Shown: piece after piece, positions 16,117 through 22,544 of the stretch
Numbering within the stretch: the stretch's first letter is position 1
Layout: each line of letters begins with the position of its first letter
DNA from: Clostridium sp.
GTDB taxonomy: Bacteria; Bacteroidota; Bacteroidia; Bacteroidales; Bacteroidaceae
Assembly: GCA_023663705.1 (NCBI GenBank)
Contig: JAMPGY010000021.1
Coordinates: 1-41,446, forward strand
Direction of reading: 5' to 3'
Length of the DNA: 41,446 nucleotides
Position numbers and translations under genes: made by a program
Notes under the pieces: generated by a model
What the model was told of the DNA's origin: nothing
Databases searched by the model: none
Seen by the model: the letters and a program-made list of their open reading frames with translations, nothing else

Positions 16117-16623
16117 TTAAGACACATACTTCTTGCGATTGGCAGAAAAAAGTATGTTCTTCAGGGCGAACATGGGCAGCACGATGCCGGCCACCAACAG
16201 AAACAGAACAAACGATGCCGTAAGAAAATTGTGAAAGAAAAGATTGATGTATTGCAGCGCACTGGCTTCATCCTCGGCATTCATGTAGTAGGCTAAAGAT
16301 TGGATGGCCCGATAGGCGTACAGTCCCGGTATCATCGGCAGTAATGAAGGGAAGGCGTACACTTCGACGGAAACACCTTGCCGTCGGGCGAAAAACATGG
16401 CAAGAAAACCGATGCTGAACGATGCCATGAAGGTGGCCGGACAAATGGGAAGGCCAAAAGCATTCATCAGCATGAAGCGTAGCGAATGTCCGATGGCCGC
16501 CAGCAGGGCGCTGGCGGCCAAGGTCCTCAACGGCGGGTTGCTGATGATGGCAAAACCGGTACCGGCGATTGCCGCAAAGAGTGCATCCTCCAAAGTGCGG
16601 CATATAAATGTGAAGTCAAGCAT
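16117..16623 (-). CDS. yjjB: ThrE/YjjB-type exporter subunit (C-terminal half)
   Basis: A 168-aa membrane protein with about four or five hydrophobic spans (for example ALFAAIAGTGFAII and FLTASFVLFLLVAGIVLPMF) and the family-type motif FPSLLPMIPGLYAYRAI. It corresponds to the C-terminal domain of the threonine/serine exporter ThrE, which is a separate gene in E. coli (yjjB) and many other bacteria. It needs the YjjP partner. The ATG at 16623 overlaps the yjjP stop by 8 nt; the frame also has a TTG at 16632. In Corynebacterium ThrE exports threonine and serine, and E. coli YjjPB has been reported to export succinate. The substrate here is not known. Confidence 0.85.
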   Translation of the reverse strand: MLDFTFICRTLEDALFAAIAGTGFAIISNPPLRTLAASALLAAIGHSLRFMLMNAFGLPICPATFMASFSIGFLAMFFARRQGVSVEVYAFPSLLPMIPGLYAYRAIQSLAYYMNAEDEASALQYINLFFHNFLTASFVLFLLVAGIVLPMFALKNILFSANRKKYVS

Positions 16624-17410
16624 AGTCTGCAATTCCTAATATTAATAAAGTGAAAGTGAGTCCCAGTGCAATGCCGGCAATCAACATGGCGGCATTGAAC
16701 AGCCGTGTGTTTCCGGTCACGATATGCCCGTCGATAATGTCCATTACTCCATTGATGAGCGGAACGCCTGGAATGAGGTAGAGTACACTGGTGGCCAAGG
16801 CAATGTCCGGTGTGCCGCCCCATTGACACAGGTAGGACAGACTGCCGAAGACCGACGATACAAACGAGCAGAGCATGAAGGTCAGACATTCATTGAAATG
16901 CCACATTGTCAGGTTTTGTTTGATGTAGAATCCCACAAATGTGGCTATGAATACCAGCCCCATGGCTATTCCATCGCCTTGAAAAAGGCGGCAAAACGAT
17001 GCGTTGGCCAAAGCCACCATCATCACAACCAGTCCTTGTGAATAACGCCGCCGGCTTACAATGTATTCATATAAGGCCTCCGCTGTCTCTACAGGCAGGT
17101 GTCTGTCGTGGATGCGCCAGCCCAAACGGCATAGCAATGCGTTGGTCTCGAAATTAAGCGGGCGCTTTTGTATTCGGCACACCGTAGTGCAGCCGTTTTC
17201 CTGCTGTGGTGTATGCAAGGTCATGATAACGGATTTTGGAAAGAAAGCCAGTTCGGCTCTCATTCCGTATGCCTCCGCCACCCGCACCGCATTGCGCTCC
17301 GTGCGGGAGGTCTGAACTCCCACGGCCATTTGGCAGGTGATGTATCGGGATAAAAAAGCGCTGGTCTTCAGTGCTTTTTTTCGGTCCGATTCAGTTCTTG
17401 TCATATTCAT
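16616..17410 (-). CDS. yjjP: ThrE/YjjP-type exporter subunit (N-terminal half)
   Basis: A 264-aa protein matching the ThrE N-terminal domain family. A soluble cytoplasmic part (about 1-115; RNAVRVAEAYG...ELAFFPKSVIMTLH) precedes about five membrane spans from residue 125 on, including the typical YLIPGVPLINGVMDIIDG. It forms the transporter with YjjB. Two ATGs fit, at 17410 and 17404. I chose 17410 because GGAAA lies about 10 nt upstream. The start overlaps the preceding 36-aa frame by 20 nt, suggesting translational coupling. Confidence 0.85.
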   Translation of the reverse strand: MNMTRTESDRKKALKTSAFLSRYITCQMAVGVQTSRTERNAVRVAEAYGMRAELAFFPKSVIMTLHTPQQENGCTTVCRIQKRPLNFETNALLCRLGWRIHDRHLPVETAEALYEYIVSRRRYSQGLVVMMVALANASFCRLFQGDGIAMGLVFIATFVGFYIKQNLTMWHFNECLTFMLCSFVSSVFGSLSYLCQWGGTPDIALATSVLYLIPGVPLINGVMDIIDGHIVTGNTRLFNAAMLIAGIALGLTFTLLILGIADYA

Positions 17411-17501
17411 TGTCGCAAGCGTTTCCAAATACAATCAGACCAATGACATAAAATACGGCAAAGCTGATGATGCCGGCTGCATAAATATAGGAAGGCAACA
17501 T
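17391..17501 (-). CDS. 36-aa single-span membrane microprotein
   Basis: A short frame that exactly fills the gap between the 61-aa gene and yjjP. It starts 2 nt after the previous stop (TGA-TC-ATG) and runs 20 nt into yjjP. The protein is MLPSYIYAAG, a hydrophobic span (about residues 5-28), then an acidic tail NACDNEYDKN. I do not recognise it. A small helper subunit of the exporter is the obvious guess, by analogy with other transporters that carry tiny accessory subunits. There is no strong ribosome-binding site, which is common in this phylum. Confidence 0.55.
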   Translation of the reverse strand: MLPSYIYAAGIISFAVFYVIGLIVFGNACDNEYDKN

Positions 17502-17503
17502 GA

Positions 17504-17689
17504 TCAACAGTTTTTATTGTGGATGTCATAAAAACGTTTCCATTCCTTCAGACGACGGTTGTAAAGCGCGAGGAATACCACACAGGCCAGAGAAAAGCCG
17601 ACTATGCTTCCGATAGCAACACCGGACATCGGGCTCAACATCAGCACGGGGGCCTGTGCGTCGGCTACGGTAATAAGTAAAGATGTCAT
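17504..17689 (-). CDS. 61-aa single-span membrane protein
   Basis: First gene of the minus operon. The N-terminal 20 residues are probably outside, one membrane span covers about 22-42 (MSGVAIGSIVGFSLACVVFL), and a basic cytoplasmic tail follows (NRRLKEWKR). It is not recognised. The gene starts about 35 nt downstream of its predicted transcription start and is followed at once by the 36-aa frame and yjjP. Its position suggests an accessory subunit of the ThrE-type exporter, but the sequence alone does not prove that. Confidence 0.6.
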   Translation of the reverse strand: MTSLLITVADAQAPVLMLSPMSGVAIGSIVGFSLACVVFLALYNRRLKEWKRFYDIHNKNC

Positions 17690-17729
17690 AAAAATACGAT
17701 TTTTAGATGAATTGTTATTTTTTCGACTG

Positions 17730-17737
17730 CAAAGGTA
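17730..17737 (-). promoter_or_regulatory. -7 box of the exporter/ravA-viaA operon
   Basis: TACCTTTG on the minus strand, a full TAnnTTTG match. No TTTG-like -33 box is seen at the right distance, which would suit an activator-dependent promoter. Confidence 0.5.
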
Positions 17738-17781
17738 GGGGATTGACGAAAGACGGAGTATACATCAATTATGTTATTTTT

Positions 17782-17822
17782 CAATCGCAGCGATTGGTGG
17801 TTTCTATCGATAATCGATTGGT
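17782..17822. promoter_or_regulatory. candidate LysR-type operator pair
   Basis: CAATCGCAGCGATTG (17782-17796) is a perfect 15-bp palindrome. ATCGATAATCGAT lies just beyond it, and CGATTGGT is repeated directly at 17791-17798 and 17815-17822, 24 bp apart. The sites sit between the divergent lysR and exporter promoters, where LysR-type regulators normally bind. Confidence 0.55.
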
Positions 17823-17886
17823 AAAATCAATTATATAACAGAAAAAAATAGGGCTTTTCGATAATGGAGGATTAAAAACAATGCTC

Positions 17887-17894
17887 TATCTTTG
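17887..17894 (+). promoter_or_regulatory. -7 box of the lysR gene
   Basis: TATCTTTG, a full -7 match, 28 nt before the ATG at 17923. No clear -33 box is present. Confidence 0.5.
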
Positions 17895-17922
17895 CAGCGG
17901 CTTTATCAAGTGACAGGATGAC

Positions 17923-18825
17923 ATGGAATTAAGACAATTGAAGTATTTTGTCCGCTCGGCGGAAACATTGAACTTTACGGAAGCGGCACGAACATTGTTC
18001 ATTACGGAAAGTACGCTTTCTCTTCAAATAAAGCAACTGGAAGTGGAGCTTAACACGCAGTTGTTCGAGCGCGTGAGACGAACCGTTTATCTCACCGAGG
18101 CCGGTGAGGTGTTCCTACCTTATGCAAGACGCACCTTGCTTGATGCCGAACATGCCACCCAGAAACTGGACGAACTGAAAAATCTGCACACCGGCTATCT
18201 GCGTATCGGGGTCACATACAGTTTGTCTTCTTTGCTCACCGATACACTTGTCCGTTTTTCCAAAACGTATCCGGGCATAACGCTTGATGTGGAGTATCGT
18301 ACGGCTACGGATTTGCAGGAATTGCTTAAAAACCGCCAGGTGGATTTTGTCTTGTCATACGAGCCATTGAAACCGGAGAAACAAATGGAAATGCAGCGTT
18401 TGTTCGATGCCCAGCTATCGGTCATCGTGCATCGGCATCATCCTCTGGCCGCGCTCAAACGGGCCACGATCCAGCAATTGAGCCGTTATCCGCTGGTGTT
18501 GCCATCACGTGGGCTCAACGCTCGTTCGATGCTTGATAATATCCTGCAAACCAAAGGAGAAAAACTGATACCCTGCATGGAACTGAACGAAGTGAATATT
18601 TTGTTGCGACTGATTCGTATGCGCCACTGGGTGACAGTATTGTCCAGCGCCACGGTCAGAAACGAGGATGAACTAAAGGCTGTGCCTTTGGCCGACAAGG
18701 TGGAGATGCACGCGGCTTTGCTCTGGATGAAAGACGGCATGCCCAAGCATTCGGCACGCGAGTTTATGCGTATGCTCTTGCCTGTTGGTCAGTCTGCTGA
18801 GAGTCTCGCACGCTCATTGCCCTGA
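17923..18825 (+). CDS. LysR-family transcriptional regulator
   Basis: A 300-aa LysR-type regulator. The N-terminal winged helix-turn-helix (about residues 1-60: MELRQLKYFVRSAETLNFTE..., then STLSLQIKQLE) is typical, as is the effector-binding domain from about residue 90 on (GYLRIGVTYSL...). Divergent orientation to the exporter/ravA-viaA operon, with palindromic sites between them, suggests it controls that operon and itself in response to a small ligand. The ligand cannot be told from the sequence. Its 3' end overlaps the convergent folK-like gene by 12 bp. Confidence 0.92.
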   Translation: MELRQLKYFVRSAETLNFTEAARTLFITESTLSLQIKQLEVELNTQLFERVRRTVYLTEAGEVFLPYARRTLLDAEHATQKLDELKNLHTGYLRIGVTYSLSSLLTDTLVRFSKTYPGITLDVEYRTATDLQELLKNRQVDFVLSYEPLKPEKQMEMQRLFDAQLSVIVHRHHPLAALKRATIQQLSRYPLVLPSRGLNARSMLDNILQTKGEKLIPCMELNEVNILLRLIRMRHWVTVLSSATVRNEDELKAVPLADKVEMHAALLWMKDGMPKHSAREFMRMLLPVGQSAESLARSLP

Positions 18826-19194
18826 TTTCAGTTCGTTTATACCTTTCCTGATATAGAAAAGCTTCATGTCTTCCGGTTTTAAAACAGTGTCTCCGTACAT
18901 CAGCAGATCAATGTCCATCTTGACAAGTCCCTTTGATTTGTCCTCCCGACAACGACCGCAGGTGCATTCTATTTCCTTGAGCCGGCAACGTATTTCTGTT
19001 GTGCTCCATGCGCTGTGAAAACATGCCACCTGATTCACAAACGGAGCCGATGAAACGAAATTGACAGGTTTTGTTGTTTGCTCCGTTCCGAATCGGATGT
19101 CTCCAAACAGATCCGTCAATTGCTTGCGTGCACGGGGCATAGCGGATGCTGCTCCGTGATTACAACCTAAACATAACCAACATAGCTCCATCAT
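18814..19194 (-). CDS. FolK-like (HPPK family) protein, short and diverged
   Basis: A 126-aa protein resembling 6-hydroxymethyl-7,8-dihydropterin pyrophosphokinase, the folate-pathway kinase. Similar parts are the N-terminal LCLGCN block (like LGxGSN), the helix ARKQLTDLFGDIRFG, PFVNQVACFHS, and KMDIDLLMYGD, which matches the metal-binding DxD of HPPK. It is shorter than usual FolK (about 160 aa). The arginine-rich segment that normally precedes DIDLL (W..R..D) reads LVKMD here, and CTCGRC adds an unusual cysteine cluster. It may be a bona fide short FolK or a paralog with another substrate. The start codon is one of two adjacent ATGs (19194 or 19191). Confidence 0.65.
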   Translation of the reverse strand: MMELCWLCLGCNHGAASAMPRARKQLTDLFGDIRFGTEQTTKPVNFVSSAPFVNQVACFHSAWSTTEIRCRLKEIECTCGRCREDKSKGLVKMDIDLLMYGDTVLKPEDMKLFYIRKGINELKSGQ

Positions 19195-19233
19195 AAAATC
19201 TGTTTATTTTCACCACAAAGTAAGTACAATCCA

Positions 19234-19263
19234 TTTGTTCTTACAAGTTTTTTATTAAATTTG
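19234..19263 (+). promoter_or_regulatory. kdsB operon promoter
   Basis: TTTG (19234-19237), an 18-nt spacer, then TAAATTTG (19256-19263). Both boxes are exact and the spacer is slightly short. Confidence 0.6.
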
Positions 19264-19288
19264 CAGGATAGCAGTGAAAATACAATCT

Positions 19289-20041
19289 ATGAAGTTTATA
19301 GGAATTATTCCAGCAAGATATGCATCTACTCGCTTTCCCGGAAAACCCTTGGCTGTTTTGGGTGGAAAGCCGGTGATTCAAAGAGTGTATGAACAAGTGG
19401 TCGGTGTGTTAGATGATGCCGTTGTGGCTACAGATGACGAACGCATAGAACAGGCGGTTAAAGATTTCGGTGGAAAAGTGGTTATGACATCCCCCCTTCA
19501 CAAGAGCGGAACCGATCGATGCTTTGAGGCCTTTACGAAGTTGGGCGGAGGATATGACGTGGTGGTCAACATACAGGGTGATGAACCGTTTATCCAACCC
19601 TCCCAGTTGCGTTCCGTGCAGGCTTGTTTTGATGATGGGGCAACGCAAATCGCCACATTGGTGAAACCTTTTTGTGAAAGCGACGGTCTGGCCGCTTTGG
19701 AAAATGCGAACTCGCCCAAAGTGGTGCTGGACCGCAATCGGCGTGCCATCTATTTCAGTCGTTCGGTAATCCCGTTTCTGCGCGGACGAGAGCGTGACGA
19801 ATGGCTGTCGGCCCACACATACTATAAGCATATCGGATTGTATGCCTACCGTGCCGAAGTGCTTCGTGAGATCACGTCTCTGCCACAGTCACCGCTTGAA
19901 CTGGCCGAGAGTCTGGAACAGCTTCGCTGGATAGAAAACGGATATGTCATCAAAGCGGGAATAAGCGAAGTGGAAACCATCGGCATAGATACTCCGCAGG
20001 ATTTGGCCCGGGCTGAGGATTTCTTGGCGCAGCTCGGATAA
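19289..20041 (+). CDS. kdsB: 3-deoxy-manno-octulosonate cytidylyltransferase (CMP-Kdo synthetase)
   Basis: A 250-aa enzyme of normal length. It joins Kdo to CMP, activating it for lipopolysaccharide core assembly, in the cytoplasm. Family motifs: IIPARYASTRFPGKPLA near the N-terminus (nucleotide binding), ATDDERI, MTSPLHKSGTDRCFEA, VVNIQGDEPFI (metal-binding Asp), HIGLYAYR and the C-terminal IGIDTPQDL. A GTG at 19274 is in frame, but the ATG at 19289 gives the normal start. First gene of an operon with the MORN protein (16-bp gap) and the inositol monophosphatase-family gene. Confidence 0.96.
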   Translation: MKFIGIIPARYASTRFPGKPLAVLGGKPVIQRVYEQVVGVLDDAVVATDDERIEQAVKDFGGKVVMTSPLHKSGTDRCFEAFTKLGGGYDVVVNIQGDEPFIQPSQLRSVQACFDDGATQIATLVKPFCESDGLAALENANSPKVVLDRNRRAIYFSRSVIPFLRGRERDEWLSAHTYYKHIGLYAYRAEVLREITSLPQSPLELAESLEQLRWIENGYVIKAGISEVETIGIDTPQDLARAEDFLAQLG

Positions 20042-20057
20042 ATAGTTGAAAAACGAT

Positions 20058-21176
20058 ATGGACAGAAAAAAATATATAGTCGGTGTTTTGTCGTGTATGC
20101 TTTTTGCACAACTGAATGCCCAACAGTTGAAGATAGGGAATTATACCTTCAAAGGTGAAGGTGAGTATCAGGGCGAATTATTCAAGGGCAAGCCCAACGG
20201 AACGGGAATCACTACCTTCCGGAACGGAGACGTCTATGAGGGTGAGTATCTGAAGGGGAAGCGTCAGGGACACGGTGTCTATCGGTTTGCCGACGGAGAA
20301 CGCTACGATGGGGAGTGGTTTCAGGATCAGCAGCACGGATTAGGTACGTTCTACTTTAAAAACAACAATAAATACGTCGGATTGTGGTTTCGCGACTACC
20401 AACAGGGGCAAGGTACCATGTATTATTACAATGGAGACACGTATGTGGGTGAATGGGCGAACGACAAACGTAACGGTGAGGGTGTGTACACCTTTGAAAA
20501 CGGAGCCTATTATAAAGGCACATGGAAGGATGACCAAAAAAACGGTGAAGGAACTTTTGATTGGAACGACGGATCGAAATATGTCGGAGGATGGAAAAAC
20601 AACCAGCGTAGCGGACAGGGTATTTTTACGTATGCCGACGGAGACCGGTATGTGGGTGAATGGCAGAACGATGTGCAGCACGGCAAGGGTATCTACACAT
20701 TTCACAACGGAGATAAATACGAAGGTGATTACCAGGATGGAGAACGTACCGGACAGGGCATTTTCACCTTTGCCAACGGCAATCGCTATGTAGGTTCTTT
20801 CAAGAACGGAGAACAGGACGGACAGGGAATTTTCACTTGGCACAACGGAGCTTCATACAACGGCGGCTGGAAGGCTAACCGGCGCGAGGGACAGGGAAAG
20901 TATGTGTGGAGCAATGGCGATGTTTATGAAGGTGGCTGGAAAAACGGGCAGATGGATGGAGAGGGTATATTGCGACTCACAGACGGCACCAAATTCAAGG
21001 GTATGTTCAAGAACGGTGAGAAGAACGGACGTGGCATCATGGAGGATAAGGACGGGAACCGTTTTGAAGGCAGCTTCAAAAACGATCAGAAACACGGTGA
21101 TTTCGTGGAAAAAGACAAACACGGAAAGGTGATCCAACAGGGAACGTATACGAATGGTTTTTTAAATCGTAAATGA
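20058..21176 (+). CDS. exported MORN-repeat protein
   Basis: A 372-aa protein with an N-terminal signal peptide (MDRKKYIVGVLSCMLFAQLNA) followed by about 14 MORN repeats of 23 residues each, pattern Y.GEW.....G.G...(F/W).NG..., filling the rest of the chain. MORN repeats form elongated beta-hairpin rods that bind lipids or proteins. Exported bacterial versions are poorly characterised. Its place between kdsB and a phosphatase suggests an envelope role, by inference only. The start at 20058 is the ATG that precedes the signal peptide; a TTG lies four codons upstream. Confidence 0.85.
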   Translation: MDRKKYIVGVLSCMLFAQLNAQQLKIGNYTFKGEGEYQGELFKGKPNGTGITTFRNGDVYEGEYLKGKRQGHGVYRFADGERYDGEWFQDQQHGLGTFYFKNNNKYVGLWFRDYQQGQGTMYYYNGDTYVGEWANDKRNGEGVYTFENGAYYKGTWKDDQKNGEGTFDWNDGSKYVGGWKNNQRSGQGIFTYADGDRYVGEWQNDVQHGKGIYTFHNGDKYEGDYQDGERTGQGIFTFANGNRYVGSFKNGEQDGQGIFTWHNGASYNGGWKANRREGQGKYVWSNGDVYEGGWKNGQMDGEGILRLTDGTKFKGMFKNGEKNGRGIMEDKDGNRFEGSFKNDQKHGDFVEKDKHGKVIQQGTYTNGFLNRK

Positions 21177-21183
21177 TATCCGG

Positions 21184-21981
21184 ATGAACATGGAACTGAA
21201 TCTGCTATTGGAGGAAGTGAAACAATTGGCCGTAGATGCCGGTCGGTTTCTGTGTGCGGAACGGGCGACGTTCCGGCGTGAAGAGGTTGAGCAAAAGGCA
21301 GCACACGATTACGTGTCGTATGTGGACAAGGCCTCGGAAAAGATGATTGTGGATCGATTGCGTGCGCTTTTGCCCGGTTCCGGTTTTGTTGCGGAGGAGG
21401 GCTCTGCCGCTTATGCAAATGAGGATTATTGTTGGTTGGTGGATCCTTTGGACGGCACGACCAATTATATCCATGATCATGCCCCGTATTGTGTCAGTAT
21501 AGGGCTGCAAAAGGGAAATGAGATGCAACTCGGGGTTGTGTATGAGTGTACGCGCAATGAGTTGTTCTGGGCTACAAAAGACAGTCCGGCCTACTTGAAT
21601 GGCCGGGAGATACATGTGAGTGCTGTGAACACACTTGATCAGGCTTTCATCGAATTGGGATTCCCCTATGATGCCGAGCGCTTCCGCCCTTTCGTCAATG
21701 GCTTGATTGGACAACTCTATGGCCGGGTGGGTGGATTGCGTCTGTTGGGATGCGCTGCGGGAGAACTTTGTTATCTGGCCGCCGGACGGTTTGAGGCTCG
21801 TGTGGAAGGCCTGTTGGGGCCCTGGGATATTGCAGCCGGTTCGCTCATTGTGCAACGAGCCGGTGGACAGGTGACGGATTTCAGTGGTGGATTGTCGTAC
21901 GGCAACGGCCGTGAGGTGTTTGCTTCCAACGGTTTGTTGCACCAAGAGTTGTTAAACGTCATTCAAGCACAAAAAAAGTAG
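21184..21981 (+). CDS. inositol monophosphatase-family phosphatase
   Basis: A 265-aa Mg2+-dependent phosphatase of the IMPase/SuhB/CysQ superfamily. The metal-binding motifs are all present: VAEEG (acidic pair), WLVDPLDGTTNY (DPxDGT) and GPWDIAAGSLIVQRAGG (WDxAAG). Substrates of the family include inositol phosphate and 3'-phosphoadenosine 5'-phosphate; which one cannot be read from sequence. The gene starts 7 nt after the MORN gene stop and is the last of the kdsB operon. Confidence 0.92.
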   Translation: MNMELNLLLEEVKQLAVDAGRFLCAERATFRREEVEQKAAHDYVSYVDKASEKMIVDRLRALLPGSGFVAEEGSAAYANEDYCWLVDPLDGTTNYIHDHAPYCVSIGLQKGNEMQLGVVYECTRNELFWATKDSPAYLNGREIHVSAVNTLDQAFIELGFPYDAERFRPFVNGLIGQLYGRVGGLRLLGCAAGELCYLAAGRFEARVEGLLGPWDIAAGSLIVQRAGGQVTDFSGGLSYGNGREVFASNGLLHQELLNVIQAQKK

Positions 21982-21989
21982 AGGTATAC

Positions 21990-22020
21990 TTCGTTCAAGA
22001 AAATAAAATTCCTATATTTG
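21990..22020 (+). promoter_or_regulatory. promoter of the yhcH-type/glgB operon
   Basis: TTCG (21990-21993), a 19-nt spacer, then TATATTTG (22013-22020). Confidence 0.6.
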
Positions 22021-22057
22021 TGGTGAACGTATACAAGTAACCGATAAAGAATATACT

Positions 22058-22504
22058 ATGATAATAGATACTTTAGATAACCTTGGCAAATATACACAAT
22101 TGAATGACTTGTTCGATGATGTGGAAGACTATTTGCATACTCATTGTCTGGAAGATCTGCCATTGGGACAGATTGTGTTGAAAGAGAATGAGTTGTGGGT
22201 TAATGTGGTGGAAACCGGAGTGAAAAGCCGTGAGGAGGCAAAAGTGGAGACTCACGATCAGATGATAGACATCCAAATACCGCTTACGGCTACAGAGGAA
22301 ATGGGCTGGTGTCCCCGTACAGCACTTCCACAAGTTCCGTATAACGAGACGGATGACATTTCATTTTATGCAGAGAAACCGATTACTTATTTCCCTGTTT
22401 CACCGGGAATGTTCGTAGTCTTTTTTCCTGAAGACGGGCATGCACCGGCTATCACGGCAACCGCTCTTAAAAAGATTATTATAAAGGTACGCGCGAAAGT
22501 GTAA
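22058..22504 (+). CDS. YhcH/YjgK/YiaL (DUF386) family protein
   Basis: A 148-aa cupin-like protein of the YhcH/YjgK/YiaL family. Features: ELWVNVVETGVKSREEAKVETHDQMIDIQIPL (metal-binding His and Glu region), then FPVSPGMFVVFFPEDGHAP and a C-terminal IIIKVRAKV. Characterised relatives are linked to sialic acid or uronate metabolism, possibly as anomerases or isomerases. Here it is first in an operon with glycogen branching enzyme (40-bp gap), an uncommon context that suggests a sugar-handling role. Confidence 0.88.
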   Translation: MIIDTLDNLGKYTQLNDLFDDVEDYLHTHCLEDLPLGQIVLKENELWVNVVETGVKSREEAKVETHDQMIDIQIPLTATEEMGWCPRTALPQVPYNETDDISFYAEKPITYFPVSPGMFVVFFPEDGHAPAITATALKKIIIKVRAKV

Positions 22505-22544
22505 TCTATTTCAGGAATACAAACAGAACCTAAATCAAGACCCC

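Noticed and set aside
20058-21176. 69-bp DNA tandem repeat as a mobile or satellite element
   Set aside because: The periodicity is explained by 23-residue MORN protein repeats in a single open frame.
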